Part shown: positions 1 to 8,206 of the stretch, piece after piece | How the letters are laid out: each line of letters opens with the position of its first letter | How positions within the stretch are numbered: the first letter of the stretch is position 1 | Source of the DNA: Clostridiales bacterium CCNA10 | Lineage (GTDB): Bacteria > Bacillota > Clostridia > Oscillospirales > Oscillospiraceae | Assembly (NCBI GenBank): GCA_003573975.1 | Contig: AP018533.1 | Coordinates: 682,001-746,000, forward strand | Length of the DNA: 64,000 nucleotides | Direction: 5' to 3' | The notes under the pieces: model-generated | The model's database searches: none | What the model saw: the letters and a program-made list of their open reading frames with translations, nothing else | Told to the model about the DNA's origin: nothing | Position numbers and translations under genes: made by a program

Positions 1-583
1 CATCCAGATCCATCGCCAGGCCCAGCTCAGACAGAAGATGGGCCAGCCCCTTCTCGTCCAGGGCGGTGAAGCCCTCCACCACAGCCACGCGGTCGGGGGC
101 GGCGTGCTCCCGGACCAGAGTGGCGGGCTTGTCTACAGAGGCCTCGCGGCTCTCCACCGGGTTGATAAGGTACTTGCGGATCTTCTCCAGTTCGTTCTGG
201 GACAGCTGGCCGCCCAGGAGGTAGACCTTGGCGTAGGCGATGAGGGGGCGGTCCACGCCGGACTGGAGCTGGATGCACTGGGCGCAGGAGTCGGCCCGCT
301 GGTCGAACTGGCCGGGGAGGGCCTCCACCGCCAGAACGCTGTGGACCGTGTCGGGAGCGGGATAGGTCTCGTCCCAGATGTCGTCCACCTGGGGCTCGGA
401 AAACACCACCGTCTTGGCCGCCTGATAGACCGCGGGATCGATGTGGTCCGCGTCATAGCGGTTCAGGATCCGGACGGACTCCAGGGACTCCACCCCCAGC
501 TGCTCCCGCAGCTGACGGCACAGGCCCTGGGCCTCTACGTCAAAGCCGGGCTTCTTTTCTGAGTAGCATCGAAAAACGCTCAT
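1..583 (-). CDS. purL: Phosphoribosylformylglycinamidine synthase, N-terminal part (gene runs off the window)
   Basis: Converts FGAR to FGAM with glutamine and ATP in de novo purine synthesis, in the cytoplasm. About 194 residues are visible, matching the N-terminal PurS-like and linker part of the long single-chain enzyme found in Clostridia: a start region with KKPGFDVEAQG, then NRYD, VFSEPQVD, PGQFDQRADS and NPVESREAS. The ATG at 583 is preferred to the ATG at 589 because GGAGG lies about 7 bases upstream of it. The glutaminase and ATP-binding parts lie beyond coordinate 1. Family assignment rests on these motifs; the catalytic residues cannot be seen. Confidence 0.85.
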   Translation of the reverse strand, partial: MSVFRCYSEKKPGFDVEAQGLCRQLREQLGVESLESVRILNRYDADHIDPAVYQAAKTVVFSEPQVDDIWDETYPAPDTVHSVLAVEALPGQFDQRADSCAQCIQLQSGVDRPLIAYAKVYLLGGQLSQNELEKIRKYLINPVESREASVDKPATLVREHAAPDRVAVVEGFTALDEKGLAHLLSELGLAMDLD

Positions 584-688
584 AACCATTCCTCCACGTT
601 TTTTCTGTTGATTCCCGGATACGCGCTGCGGAGGCCGGAGTCGGTGCAGAAGGTCCGCTCCGCCCCGCGGGATGGCCGGGATTTTTTC

Positions 689-2203
689 TTATGGAACTGT
701 CCAGTGGGACAGGTCATAAAAGACGTTGTACTGGGTCGGATTCAGCTGGTCCAGCCGCCCGTACTGGGTGAGGACCGAGCCGTTTTTGAAGCAGATGGGT
801 GCGATGGGCGCCTGCTGGCAGAGATAGCGGTACAGAGAGGCGGCGGCGGACTGCCGAAGCTCCCCCTCCGCGGTGCGGAAGGCGGAGAGCAGGCCGGAGA
901 TGACGCTGTCCTCCCAGCCGCCGTAGTTCAGCGCGCCGCCGGGCGCGATGAGGGCGGAGAGGTCGAAGTCCGGGGTGAGATAGACTTCCCCCAGATACAG
1001 GTCGAAGTCTCGGGCGGCCAAGGCGGCGGTGTATTCCTCCCAGGGGAGGCGCTCCACCGTGACCCGGAGCCCGGCCTCCTGGAGCTGCCGGGCGATCTCA
1101 TTGGCGGCCGCGCTTTTGGCGGTATTTTCAATATTCACCAGCAGTGTCAGGGAGCGCCCCTTCAGGTCCAGATCTGTGAGGATGGACGGGTCGTAGGACA
1201 GCCGCTTGGCCAGCTCCTCATTGTAAAGGAGAGAGACGGGGTGGACCGGGATGGCCGCCGCCGCCGCGTGCCGGGCGAAGATAGTCTCCGCCAGGGAATC
1301 CCGGTCGATGGCCCGGGCCACGGCCCGGCGGACCTCCGGGTCCCGGCACAGCCCCTGGGAGGCGTTGAAGCCCAGATAGAGCAGGTCGGTAGAGGGGTAG
1401 TCCCAGACCTGATAGCTGCCGGAGGAGCCCAGCTCACTGTTTCCGGTCAGATCCACATCGATCAGGCTGACCTCTCCGGAATTGAAGGCGGAGACCAGCT
1501 CGTCCGATTTGGTGAGCGAAGCCAGGCGGATCTCCTGGACCGGGAGGGAGCCGGAGCCCTGCCACCAGTCGGAGCGGGCGGTGAGGCTGAGGCTTCCACC
1601 GCTGTCGGTGAGCAGATAGGGGCCGGTGCCAAGCGGGCGCGCCCCGGTCCCCAGAGCAATGGGGATGTCCAGCAGAAGGGGGAGGGAACTGTTAGGCTGG
1701 CTGAGGGTGAGGACCACCTGTCCCTCACCGCCCCGGATGGACTGGACGCCGGACAGGCGGCCGGCGTACCGGGAGGCGGGATCCAGCGCCGTCTGGAGGG
1801 CCTGGGCCGCCGTCTCCCCGGTGAGGGGAGTGCCGTCGGAGAAGGTAACTCCGGACCGGAGGGTGAAGGTCCAGGTGAGCCGGTCCTCGCTGACCGTGTA
1901 GCCCTCACACAGCAGGGGGACGGCCTGGAACTGGCTGTCCACAGCGAAGAGCCCCTCGTACAGCAGAGGGGCCAGGGTGAGATTGGCCTTGTTCCCGGAG
2001 AGGACAGGGTGAAAGCTGGCTGTGGGATAGGCGGCCAGGGTGAGGGGGGCGGCAAACTCCTCCGGAGCGGGGGAGCCGCCAACGGAGTGGTCCTCCGCTG
2101 GGGGGGAGGATGCGGAAGAGGAGGAGGCGGCTCCGCCTTCTGAGCCGCAGGCGGACAGCAGAAGAGAGAAGGCGAGAAAGAGAATGAAAATTTGTCGTCT
2201 CAT
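689..2203 (-). CDS. Family 5 extracellular solute-binding lipoprotein (peptide/nickel type)
   Basis: Probable substrate-capture lipoprotein of an oligopeptide or nickel type ABC transporter, anchored outside the membrane. The N-terminus is basic, then hydrophobic, ending in a lipobox LLLSACGS at about residues 15-22. It is followed by a Ser/Ala-rich linker and a SBP_bac_5 fold of about 450 residues (total 504 aa). No permease or ATPase genes are near, so this is an orphan binding protein; the ligand cannot be told. The ATG at 2203 follows a weak GAGGTG. It begins 7 bases after the stop of pgeF, so the two probably share a transcript from the promoter at 3079-3107. Confidence 0.8.
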   Translation of the reverse strand: MRRQIFILFLAFSLLLSACGSEGGAASSSSASSPPAEDHSVGGSPAPEEFAAPLTLAAYPTASFHPVLSGNKANLTLAPLLYEGLFAVDSQFQAVPLLCEGYTVSEDRLTWTFTLRSGVTFSDGTPLTGETAAQALQTALDPASRYAGRLSGVQSIRGGEGQVVLTLSQPNSSLPLLLDIPIALGTGARPLGTGPYLLTDSGGSLSLTARSDWWQGSGSLPVQEIRLASLTKSDELVSAFNSGEVSLIDVDLTGNSELGSSGSYQVWDYPSTDLLYLGFNASQGLCRDPEVRRAVARAIDRDSLAETIFARHAAAAAIPVHPVSLLYNEELAKRLSYDPSILTDLDLKGRSLTLLVNIENTAKSAAANEIARQLQEAGLRVTVERLPWEEYTAALAARDFDLYLGEVYLTPDFDLSALIAPGGALNYGGWEDSVISGLLSAFRTAEGELRQSAAASLYRYLCQQAPIAPICFKNGSVLTQYGRLDQLNPTQYNVFYDLSHWTVP

Positions 2204-2210
2204 GGGCACC

Positions 2211-3023
2211 TCAGCGGATCTGGATCACAGAGGCCAGGCTGCCCCGGTGGGAGCCCAGCCGGCGGTGGGACCAGAAAGCGGCGCTGTCGCAGGCGGTGCA
2301 GTCCGAACAGACCGCGATACGGTGGGGAGACAGGCCGGCCTGGAGCAGCCACCGGCGGTTGGCGCCCTTCAGGTCCACATGGTATTGGTCCGTGCCGGGA
2401 ACCGGGTGGATGAACGCCTCCGCGGCGCCCCCCAGACCGGCCCGCAGCCCGGCGGGGACATCCCCGTGGGTCTCAAAGCAGCACAGGGAGATGCCCGGCC
2501 CGATGGCCGCCATCAGGTCGCCCGGGCGGCAGCCGAAGTTCCGGATCATGGCCTCCGCGGCCCGGGCGGCGATGCCCAGGGCGGTGCCCCGCCATCCGGC
2601 GTGGACTGCCGCGGCCACCTTCTTCCTGGGGTCGCACAGCAGCACCGGGATACAGTCGGCGGAAAAGACGGTCAGACACAGGCCGGGGGTCCGGGTGATC
2701 AGGCCGTCGGCCTCTACAGTACCGGGCGCGCCCGGGGAGGGGAGCACATCGGCCCGGGTGACCGGGCGGACCAGATCCCCGTGGACCTGATGATTTTTCA
2801 CCAGAGCGTCCGCGTCCGTCCCCACAGCGCCGCAGAAGCGGCGGAAATTCTCCGCCACACGCTCCGGCTGGTCGCCGCAGGAGGCCCCAAGGTTCAGCGA
2901 GTCCCACGGCGGGGGGGAGACGCCCCCCACCCGGGTGGAAAAGCCGTTTGGAAAGCCGGCCTTCTCCATGGCGGCGCAGGAATCAAAAAGGACGCCATGG
3001 CGCTCATACCGCGTGATCTCCAT
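2211..3023 (-). CDS. pgeF: Peptidoglycan editing factor / polyphenol oxidase family (YfiH/LACC1)
   Basis: Cu-oxidase_4 family protein of 270 aa. Family members are described as multicopper-like oxidases, purine nucleoside phosphorylase/adenosine deaminase (LACC1/YlmD) or peptidoglycan quality-control enzymes (PgeF). Visible metal-ligand regions are NHQVHGD (about residues 80-90), ADCIPVLL and AAVHAGWRGT (about 130-160), the usual His/Cys pattern. The start at 3023 is set by AAAGGAGG 7-8 bases upstream; a longer reading upstream has no ribosome-binding site and crosses the promoter. It is the first gene of a two-gene unit with the binding lipoprotein. Family confident, exact substrate not. Confidence 0.85.
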   Translation of the reverse strand: MEITRYERHGVLFDSCAAMEKAGFPNGFSTRVGGVSPPPWDSLNLGASCGDQPERVAENFRRFCGAVGTDADALVKNHQVHGDLVRPVTRADVLPSPGAPGTVEADGLITRTPGLCLTVFSADCIPVLLCDPRKKVAAAVHAGWRGTALGIAARAAEAMIRNFGCRPGDLMAAIGPGISLCCFETHGDVPAGLRAGLGGAAEAFIHPVPGTDQYHVDLKGANRRWLLQAGLSPHRIAVCSDCTACDSAAFWSHRRLGSHRGSLASVIQIR

Positions 3024-3078
3024 GGACGTCCCTCCTTTGTACCGGATCGGTGTGATTGTGGTGATGTGGTGATATTTT

Positions 3079-3107
3079 ATTGTATCCCAAAATCCTGCGG
3101 CTGGCAA
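3079..3107 (-). promoter_or_regulatory. Sigma-A type promoter for pgeF
   Basis: On the minus strand TTGCCA and TACAAT are separated by exactly 17 bases, about 50 bases upstream of the pgeF start. No operator is visible. Confidence 0.7.
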
Positions 3108-3147
3108 CCCGTAACAAGGGAGAAATGCAGGGAGCTTTTACAAAAAG

Positions 3148-4539
3148 TTAAGGCGTTTGTTCCAAATGGCAGGGGGAGTGGAAGGGGGTGCGGACCAGTT
3201 CCGCGACCGTCTCCACATGGGCGGTTCGTGGGAACAGGTCTACCCCCTGGGCGCGGACCGTCCGGTAGCCCAGCTCCGCCAGGCGCTTCACGTCCCGGGC
3301 CAGGGTGGCGGGGTCACAGGAGACGTAGACGATGCGCTCCGGGGCCATCCCGGCCAGGATGGCGGGCACCTCCGGGGCCAGGCCCTTCCGGGGCGGGTCC
3401 ACACAGATCACCTGGGGGCGGATGCCCTCCCGGGCCAGCTGGGCGGCGGTCTGTCCCGCGTCACCGCAGAGGAAGCGGACGTTGTCCACGCCGTTCCGGG
3501 CGGCGTTGGCCCTGGCGTCCTCAATGGCCTGGGGGACGATCTCCGCGCCGATGACCTGGGCGGCCCGCTGGGCCAGCGCCAGGGAGATCGTGCCGATGCC
3601 GCAGTAGAGGTCCAGGACGGTCTCCGTTCCGGTGAGCCCGGCGAAGTCCAGAGCCTGAGCGTACAGGCGTTCAGTCTGGGCCCGGTTGATCTGGAAGAAG
3701 GAGGGGACAGACAGGCGGAAGGTCATGCCGCACAGGGTCTCCTCCAGAAAATCCCGCCCCCAGAGGGTGTGGTAGTCCGGCCCCAGGATCACATTGGTGT
3801 CCCGGGTGTTTTGGTTGAGCACCACCCCGGCCAGCGCGGGGACAGCCTGGCGCAGCCGCCGGACCAGCTCCTGGGTATGGGGGAGGGAGCTTCCATTGGC
3901 CACCACACAGCACAGGGCCTCCCCGGCCCGGTTGGTGCGGACGTACAGGTGGCGGATCAGGCCGGAGCGGGACGTCTCCTCGTAGGGAGGGACGTGGAAG
4001 TCCTCCATCCACCCCAGAAAGGCCAGACGCAGGGCGGTGACGGTCTCCGGCTGGAGGAGGCAGTCGGCCACATCCAGTACGTCGTGGCTTCTGGGGCGGT
4101 AGTAGCCCACCGCAGGGCCCCGGCGGCCAGGCGCCACGGGGAACTGCACCTTGTTGCGGTAGCGGTCGGGCGACTCCGCGCCCAGCAGCGGGGGCAGGTC
4201 CAGCCGGACCCCGCCCACCCGCTCCAGGGCGTCGGCGATGCGCTGGCCCTTGGCCCGCAGCTCCTCGGCATAGGTGAGGTGCCGGAACTGACAGCCGCCG
4301 CACCGGCCAAACAGAGGACAGTCCGCCTGGGCACGCTCCGGGGAGGACTCCAGCAGCTCCACCCCCCGGCCCCAGGCCATGTTGGGGCGCACCTTCTCCA
4401 GACGGACCCGCCAGAGCTCCCCCTGGGCGGTGAAGGGGACAAAGACCACCCGGCCCTCCAGCCGGGCCACCCCCATTCCCTCCGCCGTATATCCCTCGAT
4501 GCGGAGGGGGTGGACCGCGTTTTTCTTCCATTCTGTCAT
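3148..4539 (-). CDS. rlmD: 23S rRNA (uracil-5-)-methyltransferase, RlmD/RumA family
   Basis: SAM-dependent methyltransferase that makes m5U in 23S rRNA (RlmD/RlmCD group). 463 aa: TRAM domain (about 1-65), [4Fe-4S] cysteines in CPLFGRCGGC (about 75-85) with a further Cys near 162, then a Rossmann domain with LDLYCGIGT (about 312-320), the catalytic-loop motif SCDPATLARD and VDLFPRTAHVE near the end. ATG 4539 is preferred to ATG 4554 because GGAGGAG lies 6 bases before it. Exact uridine target is not deducible; Firmicute paralogues differ in site. It stands alone between its own promoter and the pgeF unit. Confidence 0.9.
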   Translation of the reverse strand: MTEWKKNAVHPLRIEGYTAEGMGVARLEGRVVFVPFTAQGELWRVRLEKVRPNMAWGRGVELLESSPERAQADCPLFGRCGGCQFRHLTYAEELRAKGQRIADALERVGGVRLDLPPLLGAESPDRYRNKVQFPVAPGRRGPAVGYYRPRSHDVLDVADCLLQPETVTALRLAFLGWMEDFHVPPYEETSRSGLIRHLYVRTNRAGEALCCVVANGSSLPHTQELVRRLRQAVPALAGVVLNQNTRDTNVILGPDYHTLWGRDFLEETLCGMTFRLSVPSFFQINRAQTERLYAQALDFAGLTGTETVLDLYCGIGTISLALAQRAAQVIGAEIVPQAIEDARANAARNGVDNVRFLCGDAGQTAAQLAREGIRPQVICVDPPRKGLAPEVPAILAGMAPERIVYVSCDPATLARDVKRLAELGYRTVRAQGVDLFPRTAHVETVAELVRTPFHSPCHLEQTP

Positions 4540-4628
4540 TGTCTGCTCCTCCATGGGCGGTGTCCCCTGTGCTGCCTCGGAGTGGAGCGGGCGGGGACAG
4601 CCGCTGCCTGCGTGTTTTTGTGACCTCT

Positions 4629-4657
4629 ATCATACCATGCTTGGCGAATGACGTAAA
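4629..4657 (-). promoter_or_regulatory. Promoter for rlmD
   Basis: Minus-strand TTTACG and TATGAT with a 17-base spacer, about 90 bases upstream of the start. Confidence 0.55.
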
Positions 4658-4679
4658 GAGAAAACGGCACGGGTGCGGG

Positions 4680-5570
4680 TCAGGAAAAGAAACTCAGCTG
4701 GCGGTCTCCATAGTTCTGGGTGGCGGCGGAAATAATACGGGGCATCTGGTACAAAAGGCCCCGGTCCTGACAGCGGCGGGTAAAGACCTCCCACAGCTGG
4801 CGTGCCCGGGGACTGGGACACTGGTACCGGTTGCCGTACCGGGCCAGATACCGTCGTGAGAGGTTTTGATCGGGAAAAGCCAGGTCCAGCTGCCGCAGGA
4901 AGTGCTCCCGCTGTCCCTGGCGCATGGTCACCCCGAAGCCGGGATAGACGAACCGGGCCCCTGCGTCCGCCGCCCGGTCCACCACCTCCAGGACCTGCTC
5001 CGGCCGGTCCTCCAGAAAGGGGAGCACGGGCATCAGCAGCACGCCGCAGAAGATCCCCGCCCGGGCCAGGCCCTCCACCGCCCTCAGACGCCGGGATGGG
5101 GAGGGGGCGCGGGGCTCCACCTTGGAGGCCAGTTCCTCGTCTGCCGTGGTGACGGTGACCTTGCAGATGACGGGGGAGTGCGCCTGAATGGACTGGTACA
5201 GGTCGGCGTCACGCAGGATCAGGTCGCTCTTGGTGGCGGCGGCCACGCCGCAGTCATAGGCGTCGATGAGCTCCAGGGCGTGGCGGGTGAGGAGCAGTTC
5301 CTTCTCAAAGGGGTTGTAGGGATCGCTCATGGAGCCCATGCTGATGAAGGCCGGGCGGACTTTCCGGGCCAGCTCGTCCCGGAGCAGGGGCAGCGCGTCC
5401 GCCTTGGCGGTCACCCGGTCAAAGTCCGGGATGTGGTAGCAGTCGCTGCGGCTGTCGCAGTAGAGACAGCCGTGGCAGCAGCCCCGGTACAGGTTCATGG
5501 TGTGGTCGGTGCCGAACCAGGCAGTAGACTTGGTCCGAATCAGAATGTACTTGGCGGGGATATATTCCAT
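4680..5570 (-). CDS. SPL-family radical SAM protein
   Basis: Radical SAM enzyme of the spore-photoproduct-lyase-like family, 296 aa. The cluster motif CCHGCLYC (C-x3-C-x2-C) lies at about residues 31-38, earlier than in most radical SAM proteins, as in this family. It is followed by SMSDPYNPFEK and a TIM-barrel with VTVTT and LMPVLPF segments. The true SplB has a distinct C-terminal cysteine; here the tail has none in an obvious equivalent position, so a DNA lesion repair role is not established. Divergent from dinB with back-to-back promoters, which hints at a shared DNA-damage context but does not prove it. Start ATG follows GGGAGG. Confidence 0.8.
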   Translation of the reverse strand: MEYIPAKYILIRTKSTAWFGTDHTMNLYRGCCHGCLYCDSRSDCYHIPDFDRVTAKADALPLLRDELARKVRPAFISMGSMSDPYNPFEKELLLTRHALELIDAYDCGVAAATKSDLILRDADLYQSIQAHSPVICKVTVTTADEELASKVEPRAPSPSRRLRAVEGLARAGIFCGVLLMPVLPFLEDRPEQVLEVVDRAADAGARFVYPGFGVTMRQGQREHFLRQLDLAFPDQNLSRRYLARYGNRYQCPSPRARQLWEVFTRRCQDRGLLYQMPRIISAATQNYGDRQLSFFS

Positions 5571-5602
5571 GGCGCTCCCTCCCGGCTCCTGTTCTTGTCC
5601 CT

Positions 5603-5631
5603 ATCCTATCAGGGATGGCGAAGACTGTCAA
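5603..5631 (-). promoter_or_regulatory. Promoter for the radical SAM gene
   Basis: Minus-strand TTGACA and TAGGAT separated by 17 bases, about 35 bases upstream of the start. It lies 20 bases from the dinB promoter on the other strand. Confidence 0.7.
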
Positions 5632-5650
5632 CAAAAAATAGAACGGACGT

Positions 5651-5679
5651 TTGACTTTTCGTGCGGGAGGCGGTATAAT
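5651..5679 (+). promoter_or_regulatory. Promoter for dinB
   Basis: TTGACT and TATAAT with a 17-base spacer, about 65 bases before the dinB start. No LexA-type box was recognised between the two divergent promoters. Confidence 0.75.
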
Positions 5680-5743
5680 GTTGGCGGAAGGAGCCTCCTC
5701 AGACAGGAGGACGGAGCTCCGGGAACGGGAGAGGAGGAGGACC

Positions 5744-6991
5744 ATGGAGCGGATCATTTTTCACTGCGATCTGAATAGCTTTTACGCCTCGGTGGAGCTG
5801 CTGGACCATCCGGAGCTGCGCCATCTTCCCGTGGCGGTGTGCGGCGACCCGGAGAGCCGCCATGGCATCATCCTGGCCAAAAATGAGCCGGCCAAGAAGT
5901 TCCGGGTCCAGACGGCGGAGACCATTTGGCAGGCCAAACGGAAGTGCCCCGACCTGGTGCTCCTTCCCGCCCACCACCGGGTGTACCGGGAGTTTTCCAG
6001 GCGGATCAACCGGATGTACCAGGACTACACCGATTTGGTGGAGCCCTTCGGCATCGATGAAAGCTGGCTGGATGTGTCCGGCACCCTCCACCTGTTCGGA
6101 GGAGATCCCACGGCTCTGGCCGATGAGATCCGCCGCCGGATGCGCCAGGAGTTCGGTCTGACCATCTCGGTGGGAGTCTCCTTTAATAAAGTGTTTGCCA
6201 AGCTGGGCAGCGACTATAAAAAGCCGGATGCCACCACCTGCATCACCCGGGAGAATTTCCGGCAGATGGTCTGGCCCCTGCCGGTGGGAGATCTGCTGTA
6301 TGTGGGCCGTGCGGCGGCGGAGACCATGAAAAAATTCGGCGTCCGCACCATTGGGGACCTGGCCCGCTTTGACCGGGAGAGCCTGTTCCACTTGCTGGGC
6401 CGGCACGGAGCGCAGCTCCACGACTATGCCAACGGCCTGGACCGGGCCCCGGTGGCTCCGGCGGGGCAGTATACCCCGCCCAAGTCGGTGGGCAGCGGGA
6501 ACACCTTCGCCTGGAACCTGACAGGCCGGGAGGAGTTCCAGGCCGGGGTGGGGATGCTGGCCGGACAGGTGGCCGCCCGTCTGCGGCGGCACCGGATGAA
6601 GTGTACCGGGGTGGCCCTCCAGATCCGGGACCCGGACTTCCGGGATCTAAGCCGCCAGAAACGGCTGGAGGTCCCCACCTGCCTGGGCCGGGAGATCGCC
6701 CGGGCGGCAATGGAGCTGGCGGAGGGCTGCTGGACCATGGAGCGGCCGGTGCGGGCCCTGACGGTCACCGCCATTGCCCTCATCCCGGAGGAGGAAGCGT
6801 CCGTTCAGCAGACGCTGTTCAGCGGCGGGGGAGAGGAGAAACGGGCGCGTCTGGAGCGTCTGGCCCGGACCACGGACGCCATCCGGGCCAAATACGGACC
6901 GGGGGCCATCGGGATGGCCTCTGAGCCACGGGACGCCGCCCGGGAGCGGCACGCGCCTCCTCCCTCTGGGGCGGGGCGCGGGGAGGATTGA
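5744..6991 (+). CDS. dinB: DNA polymerase IV (Y-family, DinB)
   Basis: Error-prone translesion DNA polymerase, 415 aa. Palm/finger residues: FHCDLNSFYASVE at the N-terminus (metal-binding Asp and steric-gate region), YEPFGIDESWLD-like segment (VEPFGIDESWLD) carrying the catalytic Asp-Glu pair at about residues 98-109, SVGVSFNKVFAKLGS thumb entry, a helix-hairpin-helix region (FGVRTIGDLARF) and a little-finger domain. A QTLF tail (about residue 368) resembles the beta-clamp binding motif of DinB proteins. ATG 5744 follows GGAGGAGG; an earlier in-frame ATG overlaps the promoter and lacks a ribosome-binding site. Distinct from the mobile-element polymerase at 50.3-51.8 kb. Confidence 0.92.
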   Translation: MERIIFHCDLNSFYASVELLDHPELRHLPVAVCGDPESRHGIILAKNEPAKKFRVQTAETIWQAKRKCPDLVLLPAHHRVYREFSRRINRMYQDYTDLVEPFGIDESWLDVSGTLHLFGGDPTALADEIRRRMRQEFGLTISVGVSFNKVFAKLGSDYKKPDATTCITRENFRQMVWPLPVGDLLYVGRAAAETMKKFGVRTIGDLARFDRESLFHLLGRHGAQLHDYANGLDRAPVAPAGQYTPPKSVGSGNTFAWNLTGREEFQAGVGMLAGQVAARLRRHRMKCTGVALQIRDPDFRDLSRQKRLEVPTCLGREIARAAMELAEGCWTMERPVRALTVTAIALIPEEEASVQQTLFSGGGEEKRARLERLARTTDAIRAKYGPGAIGMASEPRDAARERHAPPPSGAGRGED

Positions 6992-7060
6992 CACAGGCGT
7001 CCCCGCGCCCTGGGCTATCCGGCCGGGGCGGCGCATACAGTGGGCATGAGGTGAAGCTTC

Positions 7061-8095
7061 ATGTCTGCTTCTTTTTTCACATTTTTCGCCCTGATGGTGG
7101 AAAACCCGGCTCTGACAGTCTCTGTGCTCCTCACTCTGGCGGTGCTGGTGGTGAACGGCTGGACGGACGCCCCCAACGCCATCGCCGGGGCGGTGGTCAC
7201 CGGGGCCCTGTCCTTCAGGAGGGCGGTGGCCCTGGCGGCGGTGTGCAATTTTCTGGGGGTGCTGTGCGTCACAGCGGTGTACCCATCGGTGGTGGAGACC
7301 ATTTATTCCATCGCCGCCTTCGGTGGTGGGCCCAGGGCGGCCTCCCTGGCCCTGTGCGCCGCAATGGGAGCGGTGGTCCTGTGGGCGGCGGCGGCCTGGT
7401 GGTGGGGAATCCCCACCAGCGAAAGCCACGCCCTGGCGGCGGGACTGTCCGGGGCGGCGTTGGCCCTGGAGGGGAGCCTTGGCTGCATCCGCTGGCAGCG
7501 GTGGGGTGCGGTGCTGCTGGGGCTGGTCCTGTCTGTGGCCGCCGGGCTTTGGGCGGGGCGGCAGACGGAGCGGCTGACCCGGCGCTGGCCCCTGTCCCCC
7601 AAGCTGTTCCGCCTGTGTCAGATCCCGGGGGCGGCGGGGACCGCGTTTTTTCACGGGGCCCAGGATGGACAGAAGTTCATCGGTGTGTTCCTCCTGGGGT
7701 CGGCCCTGGCCCAGGGGAGGCAGGAGACGCAGATCCTCCGGGTCCCCCTCTGGCTGATGGTGCTGTGCGCCGCCGCCATGGCGGCGGGGACCGCCCTGGG
7801 GGGACGGCGGATCATTGACACCGTGTGCCGGGAGATGGTCTCCCTGGGGCCGCGGGAGGGTTTTTCGGCCGATTTGGCGGGCATCCTGTGCCTGCTGGCG
7901 GCCACCCTGCTGGGCCTTCCGGTCTCCACCACCCACACCAGGACGGCGGCGCTGCTGGGGGTTGGGGCAGCAGGGCCGCGGGGCGTGGACCGGCGGGTGG
8001 TCCGGTCTGTCCTGCTGGCCTGGCTGGCCACCTTCCCGGGGTGTATGGCCCTGGGCTATGTCCTGGCGAGGGCCGCGCTGGCCCGATGGAGCTGA
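7061..8095 (+). CDS. Inorganic phosphate transporter, PiT family
   Basis: Membrane phosphate:cation symporter, 344 aa with about ten hydrophobic segments. Both PiT signature repeats are present: GWTDAPNAIAG near residue 33 and FFHGAQDGQKFIGVF near 195, with the second-half motif LGLPVSTTHT near 288. No PhoU-like (DUF47) partner gene lies next to it, unlike many Firmicute pit genes. The start follows AGGTGA. It lies between dinB and ilvD on the same strand without obvious coupling to either. Subfamily and ion (H+ or Na+) cannot be decided. Confidence 0.85.
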   Translation: MSASFFTFFALMVENPALTVSVLLTLAVLVVNGWTDAPNAIAGAVVTGALSFRRAVALAAVCNFLGVLCVTAVYPSVVETIYSIAAFGGGPRAASLALCAAMGAVVLWAAAAWWWGIPTSESHALAAGLSGAALALEGSLGCIRWQRWGAVLLGLVLSVAAGLWAGRQTERLTRRWPLSPKLFRLCQIPGAAGTAFFHGAQDGQKFIGVFLLGSALAQGRQETQILRVPLWLMVLCAAAMAAGTALGGRRIIDTVCREMVSLGPREGFSADLAGILCLLAATLLGLPVSTTHTRTAALLGVGAAGPRGVDRRVVRSVLLAWLATFPGCMALGYVLARAALARWS

Positions 8096-8141
8096 GGCGT
8101 CGGGGGACCGCCGTTTTTCCCCAAAGGGGTGCGGACTTCCC

Positions 8142-8170
8142 TTGACACGACTGCCCGGGTGTTATACTAT
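8142..8170 (+). promoter_or_regulatory. Promoter for ilvD
   Basis: TTGACA at 8142-8147 with either TACTAT (17-base spacer) or TATACT (15-base spacer). The leader is only about 30 bases, so no T-box or leader-peptide attenuator is present. Confidence 0.7.
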
Positions 8171-8206
8171 ATGACACAAGATTCTGATTCTCAGGAGGTC
8201 CGCCTT

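Noticed and set aside
6991..7060. TTGACA at 6,988 as promoter of the phosphate transporter gene
   Set aside because: No acceptable -10 element occurs 16-18 bases downstream.
8129..8206. N-terminal extension of IlvD from an upstream in-frame ATG
   Set aside because: The extension would be read from the promoter itself; AGGAGG is placed for the ATG at 8,207.
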